Shown here one piece after another: positions 18,157-26,447 of a stretch of DNA of 64,000 nt (within the stretch, counting starts at the first letter, position 1; the number at the start of each line of letters is the position of its first letter). The DNA is from Segatella copri (GTDB taxonomy: Bacteria > Bacteroidota > Bacteroidia > Bacteroidales > Bacteroidaceae): assembly GCF_019249795.2 (NCBI RefSeq), contig NZ_CP156891.1:1444001-1508000 (forward strand). Direction: 5' to 3'. The translations under genes and the position numbers were made by a program. The notes under the pieces were generated by a model, which searched no databases, had not been told where the DNA came from, and worked only from the letters and a program-made list of their open reading frames with translations.

Positions 18157-18285
18157 TTATGCCCAAGCAGTAACAGTAGCCAGCTGCCATCTATGAGCGA
18201 GTAAGTCTACCAATTTGTTCTTTACAGAACCCATGAAGGTACTTGCTCTTGTACTAGGTTCGAAACTTACGAACCATTGAGGCAT
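18157..18285 (-). CDS. Possible 42-aa leader ORF
   Basis: An ATG at 18285 opens 42 codons (beginning MPQWFVSFEPSTRAS) ending with TAA at 18157. It lies about 45 nt downstream of the start site implied by the promoter at 18339-18369, in the leader of the SIR2-like operon. An overlapping frame from the ATG at 18313 reads only 19 residues. I do not recognise the peptide. It may be a leader peptide, a tiny gene, or a decayed gene end. The rest of 17988-18156 shows nothing I can name. Confidence 0.3.
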   Translation of the reverse strand: MPQWFVSFEPSTRASTFMGSVKNKLVDLLAHRWQLATVTAWA

Positions 18286-18338
18286 AGTACTTGCCTTCTT
18301 CGTTTATATTCATTTTGTCCCAAATTTAAAATTCGGAG

Positions 18339-18369
18339 CAAAGGTATACATTTTTATTTACGTACGCAA
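18339..18369 (-). promoter_or_regulatory. Promoter candidate for the SIR2-like operon
   Basis: The minus strand has TACCTTTG at 18339-18346 (exact TAnnTTTG) and TTG at 18367-18369, separated by 20 nt, the canonical Bacteroidales spacing. Transcription would start near 18331, giving a leader of about 340 nt before the SIR2-like start. No other matching box lies closer to the gene. Confidence 0.55.
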
Positions 18370-18511
18370 GACGGCCCTAAGTGACTGCTTACGTCAAATA
18401 TTATTTCTAAATTATCGCAAATTTGAGATTTTCAATCTAGATGGCTGCAAGGAGGCAAAAATATCGGTTTTATATCGTATTATATGCTCCCTGCAGAACG
18501 AATGACCTATA

Positions 18512-18611
18512 GTTGTACGACCATAAGGCTGCGGTTGTACAACTATATAGGCTATGGTTGTACAACTCTAGAGTTATGGTTGTACAACTATAAGGGTCTT
18601 AGTTGTACAAC
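18512..18611. repeat. Array of five GTTGTACAAC palindromes, ~22.5-nt period
   Basis: The perfect 10-bp palindrome GTTGTACAAC occurs at 18534, 18557, 18579 and 18602, and an imperfect copy (GTTGTACGAC) at 18512. Spacings are 22, 23, 22 and 23 nt, about two helical turns. The copies share flanking TATAG/TATGG letters but the spacers differ. The array lies between the SAMD9-like gene's end and the SIR2-like operon's promoter. It could be a multi-operator site, a structured RNA tail, or a spreading repeat. The gap from 18620 to 18775 is otherwise featureless. Confidence 0.85.
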
Positions 18612-18775
18612 TGCAGAATTTTGTTTTTTCGACGAAATTCACAAATACAGATAACATATTGATTTTCTGTCACTTACATATTTTTGCCATATTTTAGATA
18701 TTCTACAGGAATTATTTCCCGGTCGAAAATCCGCGAATTTCAGAGCAAAAATCAAGAAAAATCGTTAGCATTTTT

Positions 18776-21700
18776 CTATAATTTTATCTTGCCTACGATC
18801 TTGAACTTCTGCTGATTTCCTGAAGGAATTTCGTAAACATCATCTCTTTCACCTGAAGCAGATGAAGTTTCAACTGAAAGATTATCAATGTTTTCTATCG
18901 CATTCTCCTCTTTCAATTCTTCGGATACATCCGAAGTTTTTACATCATCAGAATCATCAACAGCTTTAACTTCCAATGCAAAAAGACCATCATGACGGAA
19001 ACCAATCACAAAAGTTACTTCTTTGGTCTCATCCCTGCCTTCCACGAAATTACCCTTAGAAGGAGCAAAAAACGCAGTTAATCCGCAATCTAACTTGATT
19101 TCTCCCTGTGTCGTACTGCGAATGCTGGATATGGTTCCATGCAATCGTATACAGTTAGAAAAATCGGTATTCTCGTTATAAGGCACAATACCGCTTATAT
19201 CATGATCATTGACTAACAAATCAAAGATGTATTTGTCATTGAGGGACTGCTGATGACAAGTAGATGCCAAATACCTAATCTCCCTTATCTTGTCTGTATC
19301 AAAATAATCCTTATCATGAATAATTGTAAATGCCTTTAGGACAAGAATATTATAATTTGCTTCCAACTGCACTATAGGATGATGCTCACCAGATGCTTGT
19401 GCCAATGTCTGGAGACGGGAAATAATCTCATCAACAGGCGTATCCTTGCGGCATTTGCGAACAAACTGGAACCAATAACGTAATGAGAACAGATTGGTAT
19501 TACCTTGCTGAATGTTACTATTTAAATAGTTTTCTACCTTATCCTGTTCCTTCTCTGTTAAAAGTCCCCAAGATTCACCAAGACGTTTCGGCTCACCCTT
19601 AACCTTGCTCAGAAGGAGATAACGAACATACAACTGGCGTAATCGTGGTCGCTCTTCATATAATGCTTTCTCGATGGCAGCACTTAAATGATTCAACATA
19701 CCTGGCAGATCATCTACGAAATTCTTGCTCTGAGACTCACTTCTGTTCAGATAATCAAATGACTTATGTGTCTTCTGCGTATTACCCAATGTCTTCATCT
19801 GTGAGAGAAGAATCTTGGTCTCATCAATCAGTTCGAGCATAGAAACATATTGCTCCTGATACCATTCGTTTTCCTGAGAGAACAGGAACCGTCTGTAAGT
19901 ATCATACTGAGACAATCCTTTTCCATATTCTATCAAGATAACAATCAACTGAATTTCAGAGATATATGCGTAGATATTCTTTGAGTTTAAACGGCGGCTC
20001 TCCTTAAAATAGCCACGCGCTTCTTCTGTCAAATCTTTTATATCCTGAAATCCAAGTTCTACATTTTCACGCTTATAATATTCCAAGAGTCTACGCTTAC
20101 ACATACCTGCAATATGCTGAAGATTAAAATCTTTCTCACCATTTGCATCAAAAGCTTTCTGTACAAAGCTCATAGCCTCATCAAAATGCTTAGGTATGCT
20201 TGCCTTTTCATAACAGAAGCGTGCCAAATGGCCCCAGAAATGGGCTTCGTTAGGAAAACTATTGGCTAATCTTGACAAAACATTACGCTGATTAAGTTCA
20301 CTATAGCCAAGATCCTCCAACAACTGTGAAAAATGAGTATTGTTGTCTTTTGACCAAGCTTCTTCTACACCCAACAGTTCTTCTTTGCCTCGCTCAAGAA
20401 ATACACTAATCAGAATCTGACGGGAATCATCAACAAGATACTGCTGATTGCTCTTTATGCTATTAATCAGATTGATAGAACTCTCATAGACCATCTCTTT
20501 CCAACCACCTACACTACATACAGACTGTAGAACTGCATCAGCAAACCGGGCATAGCGAGGACGCCAGAGGGTCTGTTTCCCAGCTTCATCTGTAACGTTG
20601 CTCAATATCTTATAAAGTGCCTGCTCTTCACTATGATGACTTCGAAGGTATTTCTGCAAGCCAATCACCACCCCATCCTTCTTAAAGAGATTTCGGAAAA
20701 TAAGGTCTGGCACCTCTTTCTGAGAGTAATGATAAATCATTGATACATAAAGAACAAATTCATTAAGAGATGGTGATAAAAAACTATTGTAATAACTTAC
20801 ATATTGCTCTATTTTTTCCTGTTTGAAATCATCATTACAAATTGCCAACGAAAAATCTATCACCTCACACTGGTTCGGTGATTTCTTATCCCATTCCACC
20901 ATCTCGGATTTGTTCTCGGCATAGAGAGTGACTTTATTTACGAACCGGTTCTTCTCATCAGAATCTGCCATTGTATCAGACAAATGTATGTTGTTCTGCT
21001 GGTCGGATAATCCAACTTTTTTGTTATGCCTTTCGACTATTACAAATAAGAACCTAGCCTTGTTTGAATTGCAATTTCGTATCAAGGCATCTATCGTTGT
21101 GATATTTACTTTAGAAGCTTCAACTATTGCCAAAACCGGTGTCTTTACCCAATTATAAAAGAGATGAAGTTTTTCTTCTGTCACACCTTTTATATACTTA
21201 TTTAAAAGGACTACAGGATACTCCTTTCTCAAATCATAAGCTAATCTCCTGGACAAAGTGGTTCCACCTGCACCCGCATCATGATAAAGCAAGAATTTGG
21301 AAGACTGGCGAAGCTGTATACGATCCTTGATCTTGTTTTTAAGAGCATCCTGAATCTTACGAGTTGCTTCAACTCCCTTTGATATATCATTCCAACTGAT
21401 GTCTTCACCTCTAAAGAATGTGTCGGAAGGAGATAAATCATTAGGTGCAATTGCTCCGATACTGGCATGAACAACATCCAATCCACCATCTTTCAAAGTG
21501 GAAACAATAGACGAGATATCGATACAACCTAACTTGCCTGAAACCTTGGAAGGCACGATGACACTGGATAAAGGGACAGATGCAGCACTGGACATGGTTT
21601 CTTCAACTCCCAAAATGAACTCATTGGCACTCATCTTAAACGATGCACTATTAAAACTATAGTCCTGAGCTTCTTCTGAAACGCCTCCCAGATAGTCTTC

Positions 21701-22741
21701 ATCTGTAGATACGAAGATAAAATGTACCAAATCTGCCTCAACCTCCTCTATATCATCTATAGAATGTATGATATCCTTAAGATAACGATCCTCTACGTTC
21801 AGACAAACGATATAATATTCGTTTGTAGAGTCTGTCATGAAACGACGAAGTGCTTCTTTGATAAATTTGCCGTATTTTCGCTTATTCCAGGAACGGAAAT
21901 CTGAGCATGAAGTACCTACACTTTCTGACAGCCCGTTAGCAAACAACCAATTGAGACGTCCCCCACTAGTACTAATCGGCAATGATACATGACTTTCATA
22001 CTGGTCTATCACCAAAGGAACCACCCTACTGTCCTTAGCTGCCCCAAAAGCAGTAAAAAGACCATATTGCCCTTTTGTATTCGGATCAAAATCCAGAATA
22101 AAGGACCAAGGGATTCTAGCAAGGATAGACTTGAGATCAACAGACGTATTCTTATCATTCGGTGGACTGATAAGGATATATTGATTGCGATTATTGAAAT
22201 TGTCGGCAGCTTCAAGCACTTCACCAAAATCAAAATGCTCCTCCAAAACGTCTGCATTTACTTTTCCCTCATAGGCATCAGTTAACTTTGACGGTACATC
22301 TTTATGAATACTTTTATAAAAACTGACTGTCAACTTTCGGGAATAGGCATGCACCAGCTTAATACTCGCTTCAGTTTCGATTCTATCTGTTTTTTCATCG
22401 GAATCATGCATACCTTGATTGCCATCTTCCTGTATAGCCTTAAGAGCCTGTAATTCGTCTTGTGATATATAATCAGAACTGTTCAGAGTATTCAACAATT
22501 CTGAATAATTTGGTTGCCATTTTCTCTTTAGAGGGGTTCCATCCAACTCATGGGAACCAGCCAAATAATTGCAGACTTTCGTTTCATCCATTCTATCGTA
22601 AAGCCGATATTTCATAAAAGCCTCGCCGCTTTTACGATAAAACTGTCTGGCTTCATCCCAATTCTTCTGCTTGAAATGATAAGAAGCCTTCAATGCATCA
22701 TAATAATAATTGCTGAGCTTAACTTTCTTCTGTTGTAGCAT
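18776..22741 (-). CDS. SAMD9-like STAND NTPase, 1321 aa
   Basis: Residues 10-145 resemble a DUF4145/HEPN-like helical domain (DEARQFYRKSGEAF ... QEDGNQGMHDSDEK). Residues 165-300 are a SIR2/Rossmann-like region (QYILISPPNDK, SFILDFDPNTKGQYGL, GRLNWLFANG). A P-loop sits at 488-497 (DAGAGGTTLS), and the GGTT form followed by RRLAYDLRKEYPVVLL is characteristic of SAMD9-type ATPases. Residues ~760-1150 are helical, TPR-like (FPNEAHFWGHLARFCYEKA). An OB-fold-like end lies at ~1205-1265 (IRLHGTISSIRSTTQGEIKL). This matches the order known for animal SAMD9/SAMD9L antiviral factors and their bacterial relatives. Probably a phage sensor/effector. It is downstream of the 127-aa gene. Confidence 0.75.
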   Translation of the reverse strand: MLQQKKVKLSNYYYDALKASYHFKQKNWDEARQFYRKSGEAFMKYRLYDRMDETKVCNYLAGSHELDGTPLKRKWQPNYSELLNTLNSSDYISQDELQALKAIQEDGNQGMHDSDEKTDRIETEASIKLVHAYSRKLTVSFYKSIHKDVPSKLTDAYEGKVNADVLEEHFDFGEVLEAADNFNNRNQYILISPPNDKNTSVDLKSILARIPWSFILDFDPNTKGQYGLFTAFGAAKDSRVVPLVIDQYESHVSLPISTSGGRLNWLFANGLSESVGTSCSDFRSWNKRKYGKFIKEALRRFMTDSTNEYYIVCLNVEDRYLKDIIHSIDDIEEVEADLVHFIFVSTDEDYLGGVSEEAQDYSFNSASFKMSANEFILGVEETMSSAASVPLSSVIVPSKVSGKLGCIDISSIVSTLKDGGLDVVHASIGAIAPNDLSPSDTFFRGEDISWNDISKGVEATRKIQDALKNKIKDRIQLRQSSKFLLYHDAGAGGTTLSRRLAYDLRKEYPVVLLNKYIKGVTEEKLHLFYNWVKTPVLAIVEASKVNITTIDALIRNCNSNKARFLFVIVERHNKKVGLSDQQNNIHLSDTMADSDEKNRFVNKVTLYAENKSEMVEWDKKSPNQCEVIDFSLAICNDDFKQEKIEQYVSYYNSFLSPSLNEFVLYVSMIYHYSQKEVPDLIFRNLFKKDGVVIGLQKYLRSHHSEEQALYKILSNVTDEAGKQTLWRPRYARFADAVLQSVCSVGGWKEMVYESSINLINSIKSNQQYLVDDSRQILISVFLERGKEELLGVEEAWSKDNNTHFSQLLEDLGYSELNQRNVLSRLANSFPNEAHFWGHLARFCYEKASIPKHFDEAMSFVQKAFDANGEKDFNLQHIAGMCKRRLLEYYKRENVELGFQDIKDLTEEARGYFKESRRLNSKNIYAYISEIQLIVILIEYGKGLSQYDTYRRFLFSQENEWYQEQYVSMLELIDETKILLSQMKTLGNTQKTHKSFDYLNRSESQSKNFVDDLPGMLNHLSAAIEKALYEERPRLRQLYVRYLLLSKVKGEPKRLGESWGLLTEKEQDKVENYLNSNIQQGNTNLFSLRYWFQFVRKCRKDTPVDEIISRLQTLAQASGEHHPIVQLEANYNILVLKAFTIIHDKDYFDTDKIREIRYLASTCHQQSLNDKYIFDLLVNDHDISGIVPYNENTDFSNCIRLHGTISSIRSTTQGEIKLDCGLTAFFAPSKGNFVEGRDETKEVTFVIGFRHDGLFALEVKAVDDSDDVKTSDVSEELKEENAIENIDNLSVETSSASGERDDVYEIPSGNQQKFKIVGKIKL

Positions 22742-22784
22742 AGTCGTATGTTTTAAAGTTTAGTTTCTCAAAAACCTCGGGCAA

Positions 22785-22804
22785 CAAGACTAATCATAGT
22801 CTTG
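22785..22804. other. Perfect hairpin between the 127-aa and SAMD9-like genes
   Basis: CAAGACTA (22785-22792) pairs with TAGTCTTG (22797-22804) over a 4-nt ATCA loop. Outer GGGC (22779-22782) and GCCC (22811-22814) can extend the stem. It lies in the 103-bp spacer of a two-gene unit and has no U-run, so it may tune downstream expression by processing or attenuation. Confidence 0.45.
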
Positions 22805-22844
22805 CTTTACGCCCAAGGCTCTTTCACTTGGATGAACCTCATTA

Positions 22845-23228
22845 CTATTCTTCTTGGGCTTTGCGGATGCTGGTCATCTCCCTTTCAAAAAAAGCTTGCG
22901 CCTTAGGATGTATAGGCCTTACATGCAAACTTACTTCTATCAAGGTTCTCTCCAAGCGATGAATTTCTTCAATCTGCTCTTCTTTGCTTTCAAAGAAACA
23001 GGGACAGAGATATATCATCGTTGAAATAATGTAATCAAACGTCTCCTTTTCAAGTGACCCATCTAAGTGAAGAGGATTCAACTTGCGGAGAGTACGAGCA
23101 TCAATACCAGTAAATTCCGAAAACTTACGGTCGGAAGTTAGTCGCCACCTTCTTCTCGCTTGGCGAAACTCTTCGGCAGCGAAGGCTATCCATTTGTTCG
23201 CCTTGCTTTTCGTAGAGTTTTCGTCCAT
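22845..23228 (-). CDS. Small 127-aa protein upstream of the SAMD9-like NTPase
   Basis: Not recognised. The middle reads like a helix-turn-helix-type segment (DRKFSEFTGIDARTLRKLNPLHLDG, residues ~33-57), followed by a helical C-terminus rich in Glu and Arg. The N-terminus is basic (FRQARRRWRLTSDRK). No signal peptide or membrane helix. It is the first gene of a two-gene unit with the STAND NTPase and has an exact TAGCTTTG box upstream. A DNA-binding regulator of the NTPase or a small system partner are both possible. Confidence 0.6.
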   Translation of the reverse strand: MDENSTKSKANKWIAFAAEEFRQARRRWRLTSDRKFSEFTGIDARTLRKLNPLHLDGSLEKETFDYIISTMIYLCPCFFESKEEQIEEIHRLERTLIEVSLHVRPIHPKAQAFFEREMTSIRKAQEE

Positions 23229-23295
23229 AAGCCTATTATCTTCCTGATAAAAGGCAATCTAAACAGAACTAGGACTGAAAAATCTCTAATAAGTG

Positions 23296-23303
23296 CAAAG
23301 CTA
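23296..23303 (-). promoter_or_regulatory. -7 box for the 127-aa/SAMD9-like unit
   Basis: Minus strand TAGCTTTG, exact TAnnTTTG, about 70 bp before the start at 23228. No good -33 element at the right distance. It is divergent with the plus-strand box at 23354. Confidence 0.5.
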
Positions 23304-23353
23304 AGTAAAAAACGCAGCATTCATGAATACCGCAGCATTTGGGAGCAAAGCAC

Positions 23354-23361
23354 TATTTTTG
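23354..23361 (+). promoter_or_regulatory. -7 box for the DUF4248/HU cassette
   Basis: TATTTTTG, exact TAnnTTTG, 62 bp before the ATG at 23423. A TTTG is present at 23338 but too close (12 nt) for the normal spacing. It marks the start of the plus-strand cassette. Confidence 0.45.
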
Positions 23362-23422
23362 CAAGCGAACAAGGAAAGAATTTGTTTTTAATATATATAA
23401 TAATGTATAAAACTATCAGAAT

Positions 23423-23602
23423 ATGAGAGCAATGTATAAAAGCGAACTGGCTGCTTATGCCGGAGTGTCGACTGGGACACTGAGAAGATGGCTGATGCCG
23501 TACAGACAGGAACTGAATGAAATTGGTGTGAAACCGAAAGACCAGTTGTTAAGTCCGAAAGCAGTTAAGTTCATATGTGATCAGCTGTCTATCGATATCT
23601 AA
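23423..23602 (+). CDS. DUF4248-type small DNA-binding protein, 59 aa
   Basis: A short frame starting at the ATG at 23423 (a second in-frame ATG is at 23432). It reads MYKSELAAYAGVSTGTLRRW, then SPKAVKFICDQLSI. This is a MerR-like helix-turn-helix of the DUF4248 type, which in Bacteroidales commonly sits just before an HU-like gene and an amidase, as here. Probably a regulator of this cassette. Length and motif fit well. Confidence 0.75.
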   Translation: MRAMYKSELAAYAGVSTGTLRRWLMPYRQELNEIGVKPKDQLLSPKAVKFICDQLSIDI

Positions 23603-23729
23603 CAATGTCGAACAGCACGCTTTAGAAAAGCCGTACCTTCGCAGCGTCAATCAGAACAAACGGGATTGCTCATCTCTTTGAACTGACGATGACTGAACTT
23701 TATTATTAATTTCTTAAATGTTTTAAATT

Positions 23730-24257
23730 ATGAGTAAAAGTTACAAAGTGTCTAAGAAGACCATGAACATGGGCCCTAAGAAGGGTAAGACTGTTTATAG
23801 CGTTCGCCCTTACAGTTACGGTACCTTGACTACCAAGGATATCGCTAACCAAATCGCTATGGAGTCTACGGCTACTCCTGCTGATGTAATGGCGGTACTC
23901 GACCGCTATACCTACTATGTGAAGGAGAATCTGAAGAAGGGTTACGACATCGAACTGTTCGGTTTCGGTAAGCTCTATCTCCGTTTTCTTACAGGTAAGG
24001 CTGTAGAGACTGAGAAGGAGGCGAATGCCAAGCTCGTGAAGAGTATCCTTCCTGCCTTCCGCCCTTCGTACTATCTACTGAAGAACGGCAGCCGTGTTTA
24101 CAACCTGATTCCTGATTCCATCGAACTCGTCAAGTACGGTGAAGAGAAAAAGGATAAGACTACCGGCGGTGAGACTACTGGTGGTGAAACCACTGGCGGC
24201 GGTTCCGGCACCGAGGCTGGCGGAACTGGTTCCGACAATGGTGACGGATTGGAATAG
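23730..24257 (+). CDS. HU-family (HU-HIG type) DNA-binding protein
   Basis: A 175-residue DNA-binding protein. Residues 1-125 have the Bacteroidales HU-like pattern: YKVSKKTMNMGPKKGKTVYSVRP, TLTTKDIANQIAMES, a DVMAVLDRY helix and VKENLKKGYDIELFGFGKLYLRF. A low-complexity tail of TTGGE/GGG repeats (145-175) follows, which is typical. It sits between the DUF4248 and smalltalk genes. A near-consensus TACCTTCG box lies at 23634-23641. Such cassettes are frequent next to capsule loci. Its precise role there is unknown. Confidence 0.9.
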   Translation: MSKSYKVSKKTMNMGPKKGKTVYSVRPYSYGTLTTKDIANQIAMESTATPADVMAVLDRYTYYVKENLKKGYDIELFGFGKLYLRFLTGKAVETEKEANAKLVKSILPAFRPSYYLLKNGSRVYNLIPDSIELVKYGEEKKDKTTGGETTGGETTGGGSGTEAGGTGSDNGDGLE

Positions 24258-24269
24258 TCTCCAACTCTG

Positions 24270-24303
24270 GCAGTGCCTTACCTCTCTGAAAGGGAGGCAC
24301 TGC
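24270..24303 (+). other. Stem-loop between HU and smalltalk genes
   Basis: GCAGTGCCT (24270-24278) pairs with AGGCACTGC (24295-24303), with additional internal pairing. No T-run follows, so it is more likely an RNA-processing or expression-balancing hairpin than a full terminator. Confidence 0.45.
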
Positions 24304-24345
24304 TAAACTCTGATAACTTATTGTTTCATTTAAATTTTATTGATT

Positions 24346-24480
24346 ATGAAAATGTTTCGTTCTAACTCTGAATCAAATCCAAACAAGATTTCCTGGACTC
24401 AAATCGTGAATGCCATCGTACAGGCGCTGATTGCTGCTCTCACGGCACTGGGAGTAAGCTCGTGCGCGAGTGCCTTATAG
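24346..24480 (+). CDS. Smalltalk-type small protein, 44 aa
   Basis: The frame from the ATG at 24346 encodes 44 residues: a polar start (MKMFRSNSESNPNKISWTQ) followed by one hydrophobic segment ending VSSCASAL. This is the pattern of the smalltalk family, tiny single-helix proteins typically placed between HU-like and N-acetylmuramoyl-alanine amidase genes in Bacteroidales. The terminal SSC may be lipidated or may be chance. Function unknown. Confidence 0.75.
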   Translation: MKMFRSNSESNPNKISWTQIVNAIVQALIAALTALGVSSCASAL

Positions 24481-24519
24481 CAATGTTGAGTGTTGAATGT
24501 TGAATGTTGAATTATTCCT

Positions 24520-25044
24520 ATGACAAAAGATACATTTCCAATGATTATCGGGGAGGAGAAGGTGCGCTCTGAGCGTAGACTCCTCGCCGGAGTTGAAGAC
24601 GGCAAGAACATGATGTCTGCCGACTCTGTGAGATTTCTGGTACTGCATTGCTCGGCTAGCCGATGCAATCAGGACTATAGTGTGGAACAGCTGCGCCGTG
24701 ACCATAAGGCTCGTGGGTTTTATGATATCGGCTACCACTTCTACATCCGTAAGGATGGTACGATGACGCAGCACCGTAAGCTGCTGGAGGTGGGGGCTCA
24801 TGCCCGACCTTATAATAGATGCTCTATCGGCATCTGCTATGAGGGAGGGCTCGATGAGCAAGGCAAGCCTTGCAACACCATCACAACTGAGCAGGAAACG
24901 AGACTCATCGATCTTTTCAGGAATCTGAAGATTCTCTTTCCGAAAGCGAAGATTGTGGGACATCGGGACTTGCCTGGGACTACTCCAAAGGAGTGTCCGT
25001 GTCTGGATGCTGGAAGCTGGGCTGCCCGACACCGCCTTGATTAA
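24520..25044 (+). CDS. N-acetylmuramoyl-L-alanine amidase (amidase_2)
   Basis: A 174-residue zinc amidase cleaving the lactyl-amide bond of peptidoglycan. Zinc-ligand motifs are FLVLHCSAS (residue ~40, His), the Tyr-rich GYHFYIRKDGT (~73) and VGHRDLPGTTPKECPCLD (~147, His and Cys). No signal peptide, as is usual for these cassette amidases, which resemble phage-type enzymes. The protein probably starts at 24520 or at the internal Met8. It is the last gene of the plus-strand cassette and is followed by a strong terminator. Confidence 0.9.
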   Translation: MTKDTFPMIIGEEKVRSERRLLAGVEDGKNMMSADSVRFLVLHCSASRCNQDYSVEQLRRDHKARGFYDIGYHFYIRKDGTMTQHRKLLEVGAHARPYNRCSIGICYEGGLDEQGKPCNTITTEQETRLIDLFRNLKILFPKAKIVGHRDLPGTTPKECPCLDAGSWAARHRLD

Positions 25045-25051
25045 CTATTAT

Positions 25052-25093
25052 AACTCCTTTTGGCTGGCATTGCTAGCTAAAAGGAGTTTTTTT
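25052..25093 (+). terminator. Intrinsic terminator of the amidase cassette
   Basis: AACTCCTTTT (25052-25061) pairs perfectly with AAAAGGAGTT (25079-25088), followed by a T-run to 25093. It ends 49 bp past the amidase stop. Confidence 0.85.
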
Positions 25094-25157
25094 CTTACTG
25101 TTAAAGAAAGGTATCATATTATACAGGTACCGCCATACGGGCTAATGGTGATTTACC

Positions 25158-25328
25158 TTCGACTCCCCTGTCCCCCTCTTGCGAAGAGGGGGTCCTTAAC
25201 CCACTCCCAAGCCCTCGCCCTTTCCAAAAGGGCAAGGGATGTAACCGCCCTCCGGTGCTCGGAACCGCTACGCTCTAAGGTTGGCGGGGCATCAAAGCCC
25301 TCGCCATGTTGTGCGGGATGGGACCGCC
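25158..25328 (+). repeat. Dispersed repeat, copy 1 (with 75-bp internal insertion)
   Basis: Positions 25158-25219 (starting TTCGACTCCCCTGTCCCCC) and 25295-25328 match 26604-26692 in the same direction. Copy 1 has an extra ~75 bp in the middle. The start folds into CCCCCTCTTGCGAAGAGGGGG. GC-rich and non-coding. The gap 25094-25462 holds this repeat and nothing else recognisable. Confidence 0.75.
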
Positions 25329-25462
25329 TGACTCTTGCAGGGGACAACTTGCTATTATATTGCCGAAAACGGGTGCATGAAGGGGCAGGTTGGGACCGCC
25401 TGAATTGTTCCTCATTGCAGTATCGCTCTGCACTTGTCGTCGCTCGAATGAGGAATATTGTT

Positions 25463-26416
25463 TTATTCTACTTTTGAGAGGATTACTTCTGGGGAGGTTC
25501 CCATCAGGGTTATGGCGGAAATCTTATGACCGCCATTGGCATTTAATGAATGACCACAATGATAGAGGCTATCATCTATAATAAGCCAGCGATCATGAGA
25601 TTCGTTACTCCATTTTCTGATGTCTATATGATTATCGGGGAATAGGCGGTCATGCTCATCCATGAGTCGTTGCATTCCTTGACCTACACCTACAGTATAA
25701 ATAGTCGCTGTTACTTCAGGTTTACGAACATCTAACACACTCAGGGTTAGCGATGAAACATAGCCATCTATGATGATTACTCGATGATTGGCAGAACGAA
25801 CAAGGTTCTCCAAAGCAACTCTTGCAGTATAGAAATCACCTTCGAAGAAGACCATCTCTGCAGGAGGGGTCGAAGTCCGAATAAAGAAATCAAGCTGCTG
25901 TTGCTGCTTAGCCTGGACATCCTCAATATGGGTCATACGCTTGTCCATATTCTCCTGTAGGGCTATTAAGTGACGGTTCACGGAATAACCTTGAAGAAGG
26001 TAGTCACGTAAAACAACATTCGCCCAACGTCGGAATTGAATGCCCCTATTAGACTTGACACGATAACCAACAGATAGAACAACGTCAAGACTATAAAACT
26101 CAACTTGTCTAGTAACCAAACGTCCACCTTCTTTTTGAACTATCGCAAATTTTGCGACAGTTGGATTTTTACTATTTTCAATTGTCGCAAAATTTGCGCC
26201 TGTTGGGTCAGAAGCAAGCTCTTCATGAAGAGCATTGTTGATATGCTTACCTATAGTCTTGATATCACGACCAAATAACTGCGCCATTTGTTGACGATTG
26301 AGCCAAACCGTATCTTGATCCAGTTTCACCTCCAACCTAATGCTTTCGTCTGGTTGATAGAGTACTATCTGAGATTCATCAGTAGTTGCCTGTATTTTGT
26401 TATTGTCGTTTGCCAT
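25463..26416 (-). CDS. RhuM-family protein with C-terminal PLD-like domain
   Basis: About 317 residues from the ATG at 26416. An upstream in-frame ATG at 26458 overlaps the promoter's -7 box and is unlikely. The RhuM part covers ~10-180: VWLNRQQMAQLFGRDIKTIGKHI, REVEF-like RQVEFYSLDVVLSVGYRV and GIQFRRWANVVLRDYLLQGY. The C-terminus resembles a phospholipase-D/HKD fold: RVIIIDGYVSSLTL near residue 220 and SHDRWLIIDDSLYHCGHSL near 278. RhuM proteins were first noted in pathogenicity islands, are frequent near restriction and toxin genes, and have no settled activity. It has its own promoter and is bracketed by GC-rich direct repeats. Confidence 0.8.
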   Translation of the reverse strand: MANDNNKIQATTDESQIVLYQPDESIRLEVKLDQDTVWLNRQQMAQLFGRDIKTIGKHINNALHEELASDPTGANFATIENSKNPTVAKFAIVQKEGGRLVTRQVEFYSLDVVLSVGYRVKSNRGIQFRRWANVVLRDYLLQGYSVNRHLIALQENMDKRMTHIEDVQAKQQQQLDFFIRTSTPPAEMVFFEGDFYTARVALENLVRSANHRVIIIDGYVSSLTLSVLDVRKPEVTATIYTVGVGQGMQRLMDEHDRLFPDNHIDIRKWSNESHDRWLIIDDSLYHCGHSLNANGGHKISAITLMGTSPEVILSKVE

Positions 26417-26447
26417 AATCATACATTTTTTATTGCTAATATAGTGA

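Noticed and set aside
18512..18611. Possible CRISPR-like or integron attachment array
   Set aside because: Elements are only 10 bp with ~12-nt spacers, too short for CRISPR, and no integrase or cassette ORFs are associated.
24475..25032. 185-codon minus-strand frame opposite the amidase gene
   Set aside because: Antisense shadow of a clearly recognisable amidase. No promoter or family match.
25153..25347. Short coding frames in the GC-rich repeat
   Set aside because: Frames follow the low-complexity repeat and change between the two copies. No start or ribosome-site support.
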